From Undibacterium sp. (GTDB lineage: Bacteria; Pseudomonadota; Gammaproteobacteria; Burkholderiales; Burkholderiaceae_D), in assembly GCF_030651495.1 (NCBI RefSeq), contig NZ_JAUSFI010000110.1, positions 31,430 to 95,429 of the forward strand: 64,000 nucleotides of DNA. Direction: 5' to 3'. Under the pieces are notes generated by a model. The model was not told the origin of the DNA and did no database searches. It was given only the letters and a program-made list of their open reading frames with translations. Shown piece after piece: positions 10,321 through 22,570 of the stretch. How positions within the stretch are numbered: position 1 is the stretch's first letter; each line of letters starts with the position of its first letter. The position numbers and the translations under genes are program-made.

Positions 10321-11601
10321 ATGACATCTTCTTTATTTGCAGTAAGTTCTGGTTCCCTGGCGCGACGCATTAGTCGTAATGTGAAAATTGTTTATGGACA
10401 ACGTGAAATTATAATTGGTAGTTGCGCCCCAGTTGTTATTCAGTCAATGACAAATACAGATACTGCTGATGTAATTGGAACAGCTATTCAGATTAAAGAA
10501 TTGGCGCGTGCCGGATCAGAGTTGGTCAGAATTACCGTTAATAATGCCGAAGCAGCAGCAGCAGTGCCTGCTATACGGGAGCAGCTTGATAAAATGGAAA
10601 TCGATGTACCGCTTGTCGGTGATTTTCATTACAACGGGCATACCTTACTTAAAGAATATCCGAATTGTGCCAGAGCCTTGTCCAAGTATCGTATTAATCC
10701 AGGGAATGTTGGGCAAGGTGCCAAGCGCGACACTCAATTTGCGCAGATGATAGAAATGGCGTGTCGATATGATAAGCCAGTTCGTATCGGAGTTAATTGG
10801 GGGAGTCTGGATCAAGCGTTGTTAGCGCGGATCATGGATGAAAATGCCCAGCGTACCAATCCTTGGAGTGTTCAATCTGTAATGTATGAGGCACTGATTA
10901 CTTCCGCAATAGAAAATGCTCAGCGTGCTGAAGAATTAGGACTTGCCGGGGATAAAATAATTTTGTCTTGCAAGGTTTCTGGTGTGCAGGATTTGATTGC
11001 TGTTTATCGAGAACTTGCTAAGCGTTGTGATTATCCATTACATTTGGGGTTGACTGAGGCAGGCATGGGAAGCAAGGGGATTGTAGCCTCTACTGCTGCA
11101 TTGTCGGTGTTGTTGCAGGAGGGGATTGGCGATACTATCCGAATTTCTTTGACGCCGGAACCTGGTGGAGATCGCTGCAAAGAAGTTGTAGTTGGACAGG
11201 AAATTTTACAGACAATGGGCTTACGCAAATTCACTCCCATGGTTATCGCATGCCCCGGCTGTGGGCGTACTACTTCAACTGTCTTCCAGGAGTTGGCAGA
11301 TAATATACAGACGTTTTTACGTGATCAAATGCCGGTTTGGAAAAAACAATATCCAGGTGTCGAAGGTATGAATGTTGCTGTGATGGGGTGTATCGTAAAT
11401 GGCCCAGGCGAATCCAAGCACGCTAACATTGGAATTAGTTTGCCAGGTAATGGCGAGTCCCCAGCGGCACCCGTTTTTATTGATGGGCTCAAGGCAATGA
11501 CTTTGCGTGGTGAATCTATTGCAGAAGAGTTTCAGTCTATTGTTTTGGAGTATGTCAGGAGTCATTACACGCCATTGACGCCGGTACACGTAGAAAATTA
11601 A
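10321..11601 (+). CDS. ispG: 4-hydroxy-3-methylbut-2-en-1-yl diphosphate synthase IspG
   Basis: IspG (GcpE) reduces MEcPP to HMBPP in the MEP isoprenoid pathway and uses a 4Fe-4S cluster. The cluster ligands are visible as CPGCGRTTS and [11 protein letters not shown] near the C-terminus. The N-terminal TIM-barrel part has [14 protein letters not shown] and VGDFHYNG. At 426 residues it fits betaproteobacterial IspG. It begins three bases after rodZ and is followed by hisS. Confidence 0.96.
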   Translation: MTSSLFAVSSGSLARRISRNVKIVYGQREIIIGSCAPVVIQSMTNTDTADVIGTAIQIKELARAGSELVRITVNNAEAAAAVPAIREQLDKMEIDVPLVGDFHYNGHTLLKEYPNCARALSKYRINPGNVGQGAKRDTQFAQMIEMACRYDKPVRIGVNWGSLDQALLARIMDENAQRTNPWSVQSVMYEALITSAIENAQRAEELGLAGDKIILSCKVSGVQDLIAVYRELAKRCDYPLHLGLTEAGMGSKGIVASTAALSVLLQEGIGDTIRISLTPEPGGDRCKEVVVGQEILQTMGLRKFTPMVIACPGCGRTTSTVFQELADNIQTFLRDQMPVWKKQYPGVEGMNVAVMGCIVNGPGESKHANIGISLPGNGESPAAPVFIDGLKAMTLRGESIAEEFQSIVLEYVRSHYTPLTPVHVEN

Positions 11602-11616
11602 ATCAGGTAATCAGGT

Positions 11617-12978
11617 ATGTCAGAAAATAAAAAAATAGAAAAAATAAATGGCGTAAAGGGAATGAACGATGTGCTTCCCGCTGACGCAGCATTATGGGAG
11701 TTGTTTGAGAATACGGTGCAGTCCGTACTTAAGAGTTATGGCTTTCAGCAAATTCGGACGCCAATCGTAGAATCTACCCATTTGTTTGCTAGAGGTTTAG
11801 GTGAGGTTACTGATATTGTTGAAAAGGAAATGTATTCTTTTGACGATGCTCTCAATGGTGATAAACTTACCTTGCGGCCTGAAAATACTGCCGGCATAGT
11901 GCGTGCGGCACTGGAGCATAACCTTACTTACGATGGACCTAAACGTCTTTGGTATAACGGCCCTATGTTCCGGCACGAAAAACCTCAACGTGGTCGTTAT
12001 CGTCAATTTCATCAGGTCGGTGCGGAGGCTTTGGGATTTAGTGGGCCCGACATCGATGCCGAATTGATTGCGATGTGCCAGCGACTCTGGGATGATCTGG
12101 GGTTGCAAAACATACGCTTGGAATTAAATTCTATTGGCGATGCCGAAGAACGTCAACAGCATCGTGTGGATTTGATTGCGTATTTTGAGCAGCATATAGA
12201 TCTATTGGATGCCGAAGCACAGCGCCGTCTTTATAGTAATCCTTTGCGTATTTTGGATACAAAAAATCCAAGCATGCAAACTATGGTCAATAACGCACCG
12301 AAATTATTTGATTACCTTGGCGATGAGTCAAAGTCGCATTTTGAGGGCGTACAAAAAATCCTTCGCCATAACTGTATTCCGTTTACGATTAACACGCGGT
12401 TAGTGCGTGGAATGGATTATTACAACCGCACTGTATTTGAATGGGTGACAGACGAACTAGGTTCCCAAGGGACGGTTTGTGGCGGTGGCCGTTATGATTC
12501 ATTGTTTAGTATTTTCGGTGGCAAGCCAACACCCGCATGTGGTTTTGCTATGGGTATAGAGCGCTTGCTGGAGTTGATGAAAGCTTCAGGTGAAGCGCAC
12601 AATTCTAGCCATTGCGATGTATATTTGGCACATCAGGGCGATGAAGCTCAAATGCAATCTTTTGTCTTGGGAGAGCGTTTGCGCGATGCTGGACTCGATG
12701 TTGTGTTACATTGCGCATCGGCATCAGGTGCCGGTAGCTTTAAGTCTCAAATGAAAAAGGCGGATGCTAGTGGTGCAGCCTATGCCGTCATCATAGGTGA
12801 GGATGAGGCTGCAGTAAATACGGTCACGATCAAAGCGATGCGTGCGGAAGATATGGATAATAATCAAATTAGCGTTCCATTTGAAGCTGCTGTTGACCAT
12901 ATAGTAAACCAAATGACTGGCACGACCGACGCAATCGATTGTTGCGACGACCCTAGTCACATTCATATTCATCATTAA
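11617..12978 (+). CDS. hisS: Histidyl-tRNA synthetase
   Basis: HisS charges tRNA-His. Class II motifs are visible: motif 2 region [23 protein letters not shown], and the histidine-specific [15 protein letters not shown] and [20 protein letters not shown] is motif 3. The anticodon-binding domain occupies about residues 330-430. The protein has 453 residues; its last 16 form a Cys/His-rich tail ([13 protein letters not shown]) beyond the usual end. It lies between ispG and yfgM, the conserved order. Confidence 0.96.
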   Translation: MSENKKIEKINGVKGMNDVLPADAALWELFENTVQSVLKSYGFQQIRTPIVESTHLFARGLGEVTDIVEKEMYSFDDALNGDKLTLRPENTAGIVRAALEHNLTYDGPKRLWYNGPMFRHEKPQRGRYRQFHQVGAEALGFSGPDIDAELIAMCQRLWDDLGLQNIRLELNSIGDAEERQQHRVDLIAYFEQHIDLLDAEAQRRLYSNPLRILDTKNPSMQTMVNNAPKLFDYLGDESKSHFEGVQKILRHNCIPFTINTRLVRGMDYYNRTVFEWVTDELGSQGTVCGGGRYDSLFSIFGGKPTPACGFAMGIERLLELMKASGEAHNSSHCDVYLAHQGDEAQMQSFVLGERLRDAGLDVVLHCASASGAGSFKSQMKKADASGAAYAVIIGEDEAAVNTVTIKAMRAEDMDNNQISVPFEAAVDHIVNQMTGTTDAIDCCDDPSHIHIHH

Positions 12979-12989
12979 ACGAAAAAAAT

Positions 12990-13658
12990 ATGGCATACGA
13001 TCTAGAAGAGCAAGAGCAGTTAGATACGCTAAAAGCTTGGTGGAAACAATACGGTAATCTGGTTACTTGGCTATTGGTGATTGCCTTGTCTGTCTATGCT
13101 GGGTGGACGGGTTGGAATACTTATCAGCGCAATCAGTCGACGCAAGCCTCTCAGCTTTATGACGAGCTGCAAAAATCAATACTAGCAAAAGACAATCTTA
13201 AGGTGCAGCGTGCGGCTACTGATTTGGTCGAAAAATTTGCGCGTACTTCATATGCGCCAATGGCAGTTTTGTTGGCAGCAAAAAGTGCATTTGATACCAA
13301 TGATTTGAAAATGGCTAAGACTCAATTGCACTGGGTTATCGATCATAGTAATGTTGAGGAATACAAAGTTTTGGCTAAGGTTCGTTTGGCAGGGATTGCT
13401 CTCGATGAAAAAGCTTACGATGAAGGTTTGTCTCTGCTGTCTGGTGATTTTTCTTCCGAATTTTTAGGCAGTATTGCCGATAGGAAGGGGGATATTTATT
13501 TTGCCCAGAATAAGATTGCCGAGGCACGTTCTGCCTATCAACTTGCTTTGGATAAAATGAGTGTTAAAAATCCAGCCCGTCAACTGATACAAATAAAACT
13601 CGATGCTATTGGCGGTGTTTTGGATAATAAGCTTACAAGCTCAATCGCTACGAAATAG
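12990..13658 (+). CDS. yfgM: YfgM-like membrane-anchored TPR protein (ancillary SecYEG subunit)
   Basis: The protein has 222 residues with a short cytoplasmic N-terminus (LEEQEQLDTLKAWWKQYGN), one transmembrane helix (about 24-42) and a periplasmic TPR-like region. This is the YfgM/DUF2133 architecture. YfgM associates with the SecYEG translocon and the chaperone PpiD. It precedes bamB, as in most proteobacteria. Confidence 0.88.
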   Translation: MAYDLEEQEQLDTLKAWWKQYGNLVTWLLVIALSVYAGWTGWNTYQRNQSTQASQLYDELQKSILAKDNLKVQRAATDLVEKFARTSYAPMAVLLAAKSAFDTNDLKMAKTQLHWVIDHSNVEEYKVLAKVRLAGIALDEKAYDEGLSLLSGDFSSEFLGSIADRKGDIYFAQNKIAEARSAYQLALDKMSVKNPARQLIQIKLDAIGGVLDNKLTSSIATK

Positions 13659-13671
13659 ATAGGAATTATTT

Positions 13672-14826
13672 ATGCAATTTTCTACCAAATTGGTGGCGGC
13701 CGCGATATTGCTTATATTGACAGGATGCACTTCTTTATCATCGATTAATCCATTCTCAAAATCAGAGACAAAAAATGCGCCCGCCGTGTTGGAGGACTTT
13801 AAGCCTGATATGGCGGTAAAGTCAGTTTGGACTTCTTCGGTTGGAGCAAGTGGGCCTTATCTATTTTCTCCAATTCAGGTCGGCTCGGATATTTATGCGG
13901 CTGCTGCGGATGGAACTATTGTAAGATTAAATTCTAATACTGGACATGCATTATGGCGAATTAATGCAGGGATCTCATTGACTGCAGGTGTGGGCGCTAA
14001 TTCAACCACGATAGCAGTCGCTGGTCAAAAAGGGGTTTTGCTAGCTTTTGATTTGAATGGAAAGTTACGTTGGAAAATTCAAGCATCCAGTGAAATATTG
14101 ACAGCTCCCGTTATTGGACAGGGCTTGGTCATTGTTCGGAGCATAGACAATCGGGTTGCCGCATATGATGTCGAATCGGGTGTGCGTAAATGGGCTGTAA
14201 ATCGTCCGTTACCATCGTTAACGCTTCGTACTGTTGCTGGTGTTGTGTTGACAGATCAATTGGCAATTGTTGCTTTGCCCGGCGGGAAATTGATTGCTTT
14301 GTCTTTAAATAATGGTGGCTTAAAATGGGAGGCCTCGGCCGCAGATCCCAAAGGTGCGACTGAACTGGAGCGTATTGCTGATGTCTCTGGTACTCCAGCG
14401 GTTATCGGTCAGGTGGTTTGCACGGCGGCCTACCAAGGACGGGTTAGTTGTTTTGACTTGGCATCGGGTGCTGTGCGTTGGTCTAAAAACTTGTCCAGTG
14501 AAGTTGGCGTCAGTGTAGATGAACGGTTTGTTTTTGCTGTAGACAATGCCGGTGCGATTTCTGCTTATTCTCGCGTTGCCGGATCCAGTGTGTGGCGCAA
14601 TGATAAACTTGCTTATCGTCGTCTATCCGCCCCTACATCTTTCGGTCGTGCAGTCGCCGTAGGCGATGCGTTCGGCTATCTCCATTTTCTATCAAGAGAA
14701 GATGGCTCTTTCATTGGTAGAGTAAGCACCGATGGTAGTCAAATTCTTGCCGCTCCAATTGTGGCAGATTCAAATTTGATCGTACAAACTAAATCAGGGA
14801 CAGTGGTTGCTTTTGCGACCGAGTAA
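13672..14826 (+). CDS. bamB: Outer membrane protein assembly factor BamB
   Basis: BamB is the lipoprotein beta-propeller of the BAM complex that inserts outer-membrane beta-barrels. A signal peptide ends at lipobox Cys19 (LLILTGCTS). Repeated PQQ-like blades follow ([40 protein letters not shown]). The length of 384 residues is normal. It sits 13 bases after yfgM and 5 bases before der, so one operon is likely. Confidence 0.94.
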   Translation: MQFSTKLVAAAILLILTGCTSLSSINPFSKSETKNAPAVLEDFKPDMAVKSVWTSSVGASGPYLFSPIQVGSDIYAAAADGTIVRLNSNTGHALWRINAGISLTAGVGANSTTIAVAGQKGVLLAFDLNGKLRWKIQASSEILTAPVIGQGLVIVRSIDNRVAAYDVESGVRKWAVNRPLPSLTLRTVAGVVLTDQLAIVALPGGKLIALSLNNGGLKWEASAADPKGATELERIADVSGTPAVIGQVVCTAAYQGRVSCFDLASGAVRWSKNLSSEVGVSVDERFVFAVDNAGAISAYSRVAGSSVWRNDKLAYRRLSAPTSFGRAVAVGDAFGYLHFLSREDGSFIGRVSTDGSQILAAPIVADSNLIVQTKSGTVVAFATE

Positions 14827-14831
14827 TACAA

Positions 14832-16175
14832 ATGAAGCCGGTAATTGCACTTATAGGCCGACCAAATGTCGGCAAATCCACGCTGTTTAATCGGCTAACT
14901 CGTTCTCGCGATGCATTGGTTGCGGACCTACCTGGTTTAACTAGGGATAGGCACTATGGTGAGGGGCGTATTGGTGATCGTCCTTTCTTGGTTATTGACA
15001 CTGGAGGGTTTGAGCCGGTAGCTAAAGAAGGCATCATGCACGAAATGGCTAAACAAACCAAACAGGCAGTCGCTGAAGCTGATGTGGTAATTTTCTTGGT
15101 CGATGGACGCCAAGGTTTAACCCCGCACGACAAAACTATTACTGATTTTTTGCGAAAATCTGGTCGCTCAGTGATGTTGGTTGTGAATAAAGCCGAAGGT
15201 ATGAGGTATACCTCTGTAACCGCTGATTTTTACGAGCTTGGTTTAGGTGATCCTTATGTGATTTCATCTGCTCATGGCGATGGTGTTGTTGATCTTGTTG
15301 AGGAATCGTTGAATATCGCTTTTGCGCAACGGCCACCAGAGGTGGAAGAACCGATTGATACTGTTCGAGGTATTAAAATTGCTATTGTTGGGCGTCCTAA
15401 TGTAGGTAAATCGACTTTGGTGAATACTCTTCTGGGTGAAGAGAGAGTAATCGCATTTGACATGCCAGGGACAACTAGGGATTCGATCGAAATTCCATTC
15501 GAGCGTGATGGTAAGCATTACACATTGATTGATACTGCTGGTATTCGTCGTCGTGGTAAAGTATTTGAGGCAATCGAAAAATTTTCTGTCGTTAAAACTT
15601 TGCAATCTGTATCTGAGGCCAATGTTGTTTTACTTTTATTAGATGCGCAGCAAGATATTTCTGAGCAAGATGCACATATTGCAGGTTTTATTCTTGAGTC
15701 TGGACGTGCTTTGGTTGTCGGCGTGAATAAATGGGATGGTTTGCAGAGTGAACGACGCGATGAGATTAAGGTGGATATTGAACGTAAATTAAATTTTTTA
15801 ACATTTGCTAAATTTCACTTTGTGTCCGCCTTGAAATCGTCTGGTATTGATCCAATGATGAAGTCCATTGATGCTGCATACGCCGCGGCGATGGCAAATC
15901 TTTCTACACCAAAATTGACCCGAGCGTTGATTGAGGCAGTAGAGCATCAACAACCAAAACGCAAAGGTTCAATTCGTCCAAAAATGCGTTATGCTCATCA
16001 AGGCGGACAAAATCCACCGATTATTGTCATCCATGGAAATGCATTGGATTCTATTGGGGATGTCTATAAACGTTATTTAGAAAAGCATTTTCGTGAGACT
16101 TTTTCATTGACTGGCACGCCTTTGCGTATAGAGATGCGATCAGGAAAAAATCCGTTTGCAAAAGCGGAGAAGTAG
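14832..16175 (+). CDS. der: Ribosome-assembly GTPase Der (EngA)
   Basis: Der is an essential GTPase for 50S subunit maturation. It carries two G domains in tandem, with P-loops [12 protein letters not shown] (about residue 8) and [12 protein letters not shown] (about 187), switch motifs DLPGLTRD and DMPGTTRD, and NKAEG and NKWDG. A KH-like domain closes the protein (PPIIVIHGN). The length is 447 residues. Confidence 0.97.
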   Translation: MKPVIALIGRPNVGKSTLFNRLTRSRDALVADLPGLTRDRHYGEGRIGDRPFLVIDTGGFEPVAKEGIMHEMAKQTKQAVAEADVVIFLVDGRQGLTPHDKTITDFLRKSGRSVMLVVNKAEGMRYTSVTADFYELGLGDPYVISSAHGDGVVDLVEESLNIAFAQRPPEVEEPIDTVRGIKIAIVGRPNVGKSTLVNTLLGEERVIAFDMPGTTRDSIEIPFERDGKHYTLIDTAGIRRRGKVFEAIEKFSVVKTLQSVSEANVVLLLLDAQQDISEQDAHIAGFILESGRALVVGVNKWDGLQSERRDEIKVDIERKLNFLTFAKFHFVSALKSSGIDPMMKSIDAAYAAAMANLSTPKLTRALIEAVEHQQPKRKGSIRPKMRYAHQGGQNPPIIVIHGNALDSIGDVYKRYLEKHFRETFSLTGTPLRIEMRSGKNPFAKAEK

Positions 16176-16241
16176 TTATCAAAAGGAAATCATTTCTTAA
16201 TGAAATAGGCAGTAAATTAAAAAAATAAATTTAGTTATATC

Positions 16242-16297
16242 GTAGTTGTCTTTCTGGATACTTGAGTTTTTTTAATGTATCCCCATTTGATAACTAC
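16242..16297 (+). promoter_or_regulatory. Nested stem-loop before hfq
   Basis: An outer pair GTAGTTGTC (16242-16250) / GATAACTAC (16289-16297, one G-U) encloses a perfect inner pair GGATAC (16256-16261) / GTATCC (16277-16282). It ends 21 bases before the hfq start. It could be an hfq leader structure or a weak terminator for the operon ending at der; a T-rich stretch lies in the inner loop, not after the stem. Confidence 0.4.
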
Positions 16298-16317
16298 AAC
16301 AACACTATGGAGCTGTT

Positions 16318-16554
16318 ATGAGTAATAAAGGGCAACTGTTACAAGACCCGTTCTTGAATGCGCTACGCAAGGAGCATATTCCTGTATCCATTTATTTGGT
16401 AAATGGAATTAAATTGCAAGGGCACATTGAATCCTTTGATCAATATGTCGTTTTGCTGCGCAATACTGTTACCCAGATGGTTTATAAACACGCCATTTCT
16501 ACTGTTGTTCCTGCCCGTGCTGTGAACATCAATAATGAGTCGGAAACAGAGTAA
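16318..16554 (+). CDS. hfq: RNA-binding protein Hfq
   Basis: Hfq is a hexameric Sm-like RNA chaperone that pairs small RNAs with mRNAs. The 78-residue protein has the Sm1 part ([20 protein letters not shown]) and Sm2 part ([13 protein letters not shown]). The KH and YKHA residues contact RNA in known Hfq. ATGGAG stands before the ATG. It is followed by hflX, the standard hfq-hflX-hflK-hflC order. Confidence 0.98.
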   Translation: MSNKGQLLQDPFLNALRKEHIPVSIYLVNGIKLQGHIESFDQYVVLLRNTVTQMVYKHAISTVVPARAVNINNESETE

Positions 16555-16592
16555 TTTTTTGATTGTATATCTTTGAAACCAAATTTTCTTAC

Positions 16593-17717
16593 ATGCGCGC
16601 CGTTTTAGTAGGTGTAGACTTCGGTAAAGAAGATTTTACCGCTAGTTTAGAAGAACTTCTCTTGCTCTCACGGTCTGCGGGTGCGGATCCAATTTCAATA
16701 ATTACTTGCAAACGCTCTAATCCTGATGCAGCACTTTTTGTTGGCTCGGGTAAATCAGATGAAATAGCCCATGCTGTAGCTGATAATCAGTTAAATATTG
16801 CCATATTCAATCATGTGCTATCACCAGCTCAGCAACGAAATCTTGAGCGTCACCTCAAAATTCGAGTTATTGATAGAACAAGTCTGATTCTCGATATTTT
16901 TGCTCAACGCGCCCATAGTCACGAGGGAAAAGTTCAAGTTGAATTGGCTCAATTGCAGCATTTATCAACTCGGTTGATCCGTGGATGGACTCATTTAGAG
17001 CGGCAAAAAGGAGGAATCGGTTTGCGCGGACCTGGTGAGACTCAGCTGGAAACTGATCGTCGGCTGTTAGGTGATCGTGTAAAAATGCTTAAAGCTAAGA
17101 TGGAAAAACTGCATAAGCAAAGAGAAACTCAGCGTCGCTCGCGTGGTAGAGGAAATGCCTTTTCGGTATCATTGGTGGGTTATACCAATGCGGGAAAATC
17201 GACCTTATTTAATGCGTTGACCAAGGCCGGAGCCTATGCTGCCGATCAATTGTTTGCGACTTTGGATACGACTTCACGACGTTTATATTTGGGTGACGCA
17301 GGTAGTGTGGTGATTTCCGATACCGTGGGATTTATACGTGAATTGCCACCTCAGTTGGTGGCAGCATTTCGTGCCACTTTAGAGGAAACTATTCATGCCG
17401 ATTTATTAATCCATGTTGTCGATGCAAGTAGTCCGGTTCGTCTGGATCAAATACAGCAAGTCAATCAGGTGTTAAAAGAAATTGGGGCAGATCATATTCC
17501 TCAGTTGTTAGTGTGGAATAAGATTGATCTTGCGTCCTTGGAGCCGAGTTTGGAGATGGGAGAGTATGATAAAATTCATCGAATTTTTTTGAGTGCCCAC
17601 TCTGGTGCTGGGATGGATTTGTTACGACATGCGATTGCTCAGCATGCAAACCTTGAAGCAGCCAAGCGTAATAATGATCATCAATCAGTTGAACTGAATG
17701 ATGCTCGTTTTAATTAA
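16593..17717 (+). CDS. hflX: GTPase HflX
   Basis: HflX is a ribosome-associated GTPase that splits stalled 70S ribosomes, mainly under heat stress. It has the HflX N-terminal domain (VGSGKSDEIAHAV), then the RGPGETQLETDRR signature and the G domain with GYTNAGKSTLFN, DTVGFIRELP and NKID. The frame is open from a TTG at 16563, but ATG 16593 (MRAVLVGVDFGKE) matches the family start. Neither has a strong ribosome-binding site. The product has 374 residues from 16593. Confidence 0.93.
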   Translation: MRAVLVGVDFGKEDFTASLEELLLLSRSAGADPISIITCKRSNPDAALFVGSGKSDEIAHAVADNQLNIAIFNHVLSPAQQRNLERHLKIRVIDRTSLILDIFAQRAHSHEGKVQVELAQLQHLSTRLIRGWTHLERQKGGIGLRGPGETQLETDRRLLGDRVKMLKAKMEKLHKQRETQRRSRGRGNAFSVSLVGYTNAGKSTLFNALTKAGAYAADQLFATLDTTSRRLYLGDAGSVVISDTVGFIRELPPQLVAAFRATLEETIHADLLIHVVDASSPVRLDQIQQVNQVLKEIGADHIPQLLVWNKIDLASLEPSLEMGEYDKIHRIFLSAHSGAGMDLLRHAIAQHANLEAAKRNNDHQSVELNDARFN

Positions 17718-17760
17718 ACTTATTTGTAGCCCAACCCACCATTAATTGGATAGCGACAGA

Positions 17761-19041
17761 ATGTTTGTTTCACTTCTAAAAAGAATTGGTTTGACGTTTT
17801 CGCTGAACGATCCCCAGTGGGGCCGCGGTTCTCAAAATAATAATCAGAATGGCAAAAAACCGAATGAAGGTCCGCCTGATCTCGACCAGCTTTGGCGTGA
17901 ATTCAACCAGCGTGTAAATCGTATGCTTGGAAAAAAAGGGGAGGGTGGCGGTAGCGGTGATGGTGGATTTTCGCCGGATGTGGCTGGAGCAAAAAAAGGT
18001 ATCGCTATTATTGTTGCCGTTCTTGTTTTCATCTGGATTGTGAGTGGCTTTTTTATCGTACAAGAAGGCCAAACAGGCGTTATCACCACATTTGGTAAAT
18101 ATAGTCACTCTACAATGGCTGGTTTTAACTGGCGTTGGCCTTCTCCTATACAGGGGCATGAAATTGTAAATGTTTCGCAGGTGCGTACTGTGGAAGTTGG
18201 TTATCGATCGAATGTCAAAAACAAACAACCCAAAGAGGCGCTGATGTTGACTGACGATGAAAATATTATTGATATTCAATTTGCGGTTCAGTACAAGCTG
18301 AAAAACGCAGCTGAGTGGCTTTACAATAATCGTGATCAAGAAGAAATGATACGTCAGGTCGCTGAAACTGCAATTCGTGAAATTGTTGGTCGAAGTAAAA
18401 TGGACTTTGTTCTTTACGAAGGTCGTGAGAAAGTGGCATTGGATGTGGGTAGTTTAATGCAGCAAGTTCTCGAGCGTTACAAGGCTGGCGTACAAATTAC
18501 TAATGTCACAATGCAAGGTGTTCAACCGCCTGAGCAAGTGCAAGCAGCTTTCGATGACGCTGTGAAGGCAGGACAGGATAAAGAACGTCAAAAGAATGAG
18601 GGGCAGGCATATGCCAATGATGTTATCCCTAAGGCGCGTGGTGAAGCTTCACGCTTGCTGCAGGAGTCTGAAGCCTATAAAGCGCGTGTAGTTGCTAGTT
18701 CCGAAGGTAATGCTGCTCGCTTCAAACAAGTGTTAGTTGAGTACCAAAAAGCACCTGTTGTGACTCGTGATCGTATGTATCTGGAAACAATGCAGCAAAT
18801 ATTTTCCAATACGACTAAGCTTATGATAGATGTAAAAAATGGTAATAATATGATCTATCTGCCTTTGGATAAATTGTTGTCTCAGTCGGATGTTACATCT
18901 GGTTTGAAGAATGCACCTGTTCCTGCTTCAAACGTACCGGTAGGGCAAACGCCTGAGCAAGTGCCAACAGTAGAAATGCGATTTAATAAAGATGGACGAT
19001 CCCGTGATGTCAGGGACTCACGTGACCGCGAGGTAAGATAA
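17761..19041 (+). CDS. hflK: FtsH protease regulator subunit HflK
   Basis: HflK and HflC form a large SPFH/band-7 membrane complex around the FtsH protease. A glycine-rich cytoplasmic N-terminus contains SLNDPQWGRG, the HflK hallmark. One transmembrane helix (IAIIVAVLVFIWIVSGFFIV) leads into the band-7 domain. I chose ATG 17761 over the in-frame TTG at 17746. The stop TAA overlaps the hflC ATG by one base (TAATG). Confidence 0.95.
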   Translation: MFVSLLKRIGLTFSLNDPQWGRGSQNNNQNGKKPNEGPPDLDQLWREFNQRVNRMLGKKGEGGGSGDGGFSPDVAGAKKGIAIIVAVLVFIWIVSGFFIVQEGQTGVITTFGKYSHSTMAGFNWRWPSPIQGHEIVNVSQVRTVEVGYRSNVKNKQPKEALMLTDDENIIDIQFAVQYKLKNAAEWLYNNRDQEEMIRQVAETAIREIVGRSKMDFVLYEGREKVALDVGSLMQQVLERYKAGVQITNVTMQGVQPPEQVQAAFDDAVKAGQDKERQKNEGQAYANDVIPKARGEASRLLQESEAYKARVVASSEGNAARFKQVLVEYQKAPVVTRDRMYLETMQQIFSNTTKLMIDVKNGNNMIYLPLDKLLSQSDVTSGLKNAPVPASNVPVGQTPEQVPTVEMRFNKDGRSRDVRDSRDREVR

Positions 19042-19943
19042 TGAATAAGTTCGCTTCTTCTCTGATTGTTGCAGTTCTCGTATTGCTAGTGTTGTCTTCA
19101 ACGATTTTTGTAGTTGATCAGCGTTCTCATGCGATCGTTTTTGCATTGGGTGAGGTTAAGTCTGTGATCAGTGAACCAGGCCTTCATTTTAAGCTTCCGC
19201 CACCGTTTCAAAATGTTATGTTTTTGGATAAACGTATTCTGACCATAGAATCTTCTGAGGCAGATCGATTCATTACCGCTGAAAAGAAGAATATTTTAGT
19301 AGATACTTATGTTAAGTGGCGTATTACAGAACCAAAATTGTATTTCGTTAGTTTTGGTGGCGATGAAAGTCGCGCTCGGGACCGTATGTCGCAGATTGTT
19401 AAAGCTGCGTTGAATGATGAAATAACAAAGCGTACTGTGCGTGACGTTATATCAGGCGAACGAGACAAAGTGATGCAAGCAATTCGAAATAAAGTTACTG
19501 AAGAAGCTAAGCAAATTGGTGTCCAAATCGTTGATGTTAGATTGAAGCGCGTTGATTATGTTGAACAGATAAATAACTCAGTATATGATCGTATGAAGTC
19601 GGAACGTAGTCGCGTTGCTAATGAGTTGCGTTCTACGGGTTTTGCGGATTCTGAAAAAATTCGAGCAGATGCAGATAAGCAACGTATTGTTATACTTGCC
19701 GAGGCCTATCGCGAAGCGGAACAAACCCGAGGTGCTGGCGATGCTGAAGCGTCACAGATTTATGCCCAGGCGTTTGGACAAAACCCTGAATTTTATAAAT
19801 TTTATCGAAGCCTCGAGGCATATCGTTCAAGTTTTAAAACGAAAACTGATATGTTAGTCGTTGATCCAAATTCTGAATTTTTTAAGTACTTTAAAACACC
19901 CATTGTGTCCGGGTCTACAAATGGAACAGGAAAAAGCAAATAG
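19041..19943 (+). CDS. hflC: FtsH protease regulator subunit HflC
   Basis: HflC is the partner of HflK in the band-7 complex that limits FtsH access to membrane substrates. The 300-residue protein has an N-terminal membrane helix (SLIVAVLVLLVLSSTIFVV), a band-7 domain and a coiled helical part near ADKQRIVILAEAYREAEQTR. Translation is coupled to hflK. A strong hairpin follows, so the der-hfq-hfl transcription unit probably ends here. Confidence 0.95.
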   Translation: MNKFASSLIVAVLVLLVLSSTIFVVDQRSHAIVFALGEVKSVISEPGLHFKLPPPFQNVMFLDKRILTIESSEADRFITAEKKNILVDTYVKWRITEPKLYFVSFGGDESRARDRMSQIVKAALNDEITKRTVRDVISGERDKVMQAIRNKVTEEAKQIGVQIVDVRLKRVDYVEQINNSVYDRMKSERSRVANELRSTGFADSEKIRADADKQRIVILAEAYREAEQTRGAGDAEASQIYAQAFGQNPEFYKFYRSLEAYRSSFKTKTDMLVVDPNSEFFKYFKTPIVSGSTNGTGKSK

Positions 19944-19967
19944 CATTAACATATTTGAGCAGATTTG

Positions 19968-20013
19968 AACGTCAAGAGACTGCAAACAATTTGAATTGCA
20001 GTCTCTTGACGTT
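19968..20013 (+). terminator. Strong hairpin between hflC and hisZ
   Basis: An 18-bp perfect inverted repeat has its left arm at 19968-19985, its right arm at 19996-20013 and a 10-base loop. It begins 25 bases after hflC. The following bases (TTGTCGCGTTTTGCG) are only partly T-rich, so it may act as a terminator or as an RNA 3'-end stabiliser. Confidence 0.6.
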
Positions 20014-20079
20014 TGTCGCGTTTTGCGTCGTATTTCTGCTTATTTTCATCCTCTCTAACCGTTTTTTGAATTTAATCTC

Positions 20080-21231
20080 ATGCCAAATTGGCTTTTACCT
20101 GAAAATATTGCCGATGTCTTGCCTTCAGAGGCGCGCAAGATAGAGGAATTACGACGTTTGTTGCTTGATAACTTTAGGAGTTATGGTTATGAACTAGTCA
20201 TGCCTCCCTTGCTGGAATACATTGAGTCTTTGTTGACCGGTGCCGGACTCGATATGGATTTACGTACCTTTAAGTTGGTGGACCAATTATCTGGTCGCAC
20301 CATGGGTGTGCGAGCCGATATGACTACACAAGTTGCCAGAATTGACGCGCATTTATTGAATCGATCATCAGTGACGCGTCTTTGCTACTCAGGTAGTGTT
20401 TTACAAACACGCCCTTCAGGGCTGCATGCGACTCGCGAGCCAATACAAATTGGTGCTGAGATTTATGGTCACGCCGGTCTGGAGGCGGATGCTGAAATTC
20501 AGGAGCTGGTTCTTGCATCACTGGCTCTCGCAAATATTTCTGAAGTGCGGCTTGATTTGTGTCATGTGGGGGTGTTGCGAGCTTTGCTTGAGATTGATCC
20601 TCTTGCTAAAAAACATGAGGCGCAATTATTTTCTTTACTTGGGGCTAAGGATTTACCCGCATTAGAGTGTATTTCTAGGAATTTTAGTCTAGTAGTCCGA
20701 AAAGCTCTTCTTGACTTGCCAAATTTATATGGAGATATTTCGGTGATTGAACGCGCTCACCATCTTCTACCAAAATTAAGCGGCATTGCTATAGCACTTG
20801 ATGAGCTTGAATATCTTGTTAAATTATCTGGGAATGCACATGTTACGATTGACCTCGCGGACTTGCGTGGATATCACTATCATAGTGGCGTGATGTTTAA
20901 TGCGTATGCTCCTGGCTTGCCAAATGCAGTCGCTCGTGGTGGGCGTTATGATCATGTAGGTGAGGTTTTTGGTCGCGCTAGGCCAGCTACCGGGTTTTCA
21001 TTGGATTTGAGAGAGTTGGCGCGTTTAATGCCTGTGGCGGAGCGTAAAAATGCAATTCTTTCTCCTTGGAGTCAAGATCCGGCACTGCGACAAACAATTG
21101 CCGAATTACGTAAGGCAGGAGAAGTCGTGATTCAAAGTTTGCCAGGACACGAGAGCGAACAGGACGAATTTGATTGCAATAGAGCAGTCGTATTTGATGA
21201 TGGTAAGTGGATTCTTAAAAACGTAGGCTGA
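20080..21231 (+). CDS. hisZ: ATP phosphoribosyltransferase regulatory subunit HisZ
   Basis: HisZ resembles the HisS catalytic domain but does not charge tRNA. It binds the short form of HisG and makes it active and histidine-sensitive. The 383-residue product shows [22 protein letters not shown] and [10 protein letters not shown], and lacks a HisS anticodon-binding domain. Its presence implies a short-form hisG elsewhere. It is followed directly by purA, as in other Burkholderiales. Confidence 0.93.
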   Translation: MPNWLLPENIADVLPSEARKIEELRRLLLDNFRSYGYELVMPPLLEYIESLLTGAGLDMDLRTFKLVDQLSGRTMGVRADMTTQVARIDAHLLNRSSVTRLCYSGSVLQTRPSGLHATREPIQIGAEIYGHAGLEADAEIQELVLASLALANISEVRLDLCHVGVLRALLEIDPLAKKHEAQLFSLLGAKDLPALECISRNFSLVVRKALLDLPNLYGDISVIERAHHLLPKLSGIAIALDELEYLVKLSGNAHVTIDLADLRGYHYHSGVMFNAYAPGLPNAVARGGRYDHVGEVFGRARPATGFSLDLRELARLMPVAERKNAILSPWSQDPALRQTIAELRKAGEVVIQSLPGHESEQDEFDCNRAVVFDDGKWILKNVG

Positions 21232-22548
<1,317 letters not shown>

Positions 22549-22570
22549 GCGGGAGTAAGGAGCGCTTTGT

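Noticed and set aside
17776..18339. 187-codon open frame on the minus strand inside hflK
   Set aside because: It lies opposite an intact, well-conserved hflK, has odd composition and no recognisable domain; it is a shadow frame.
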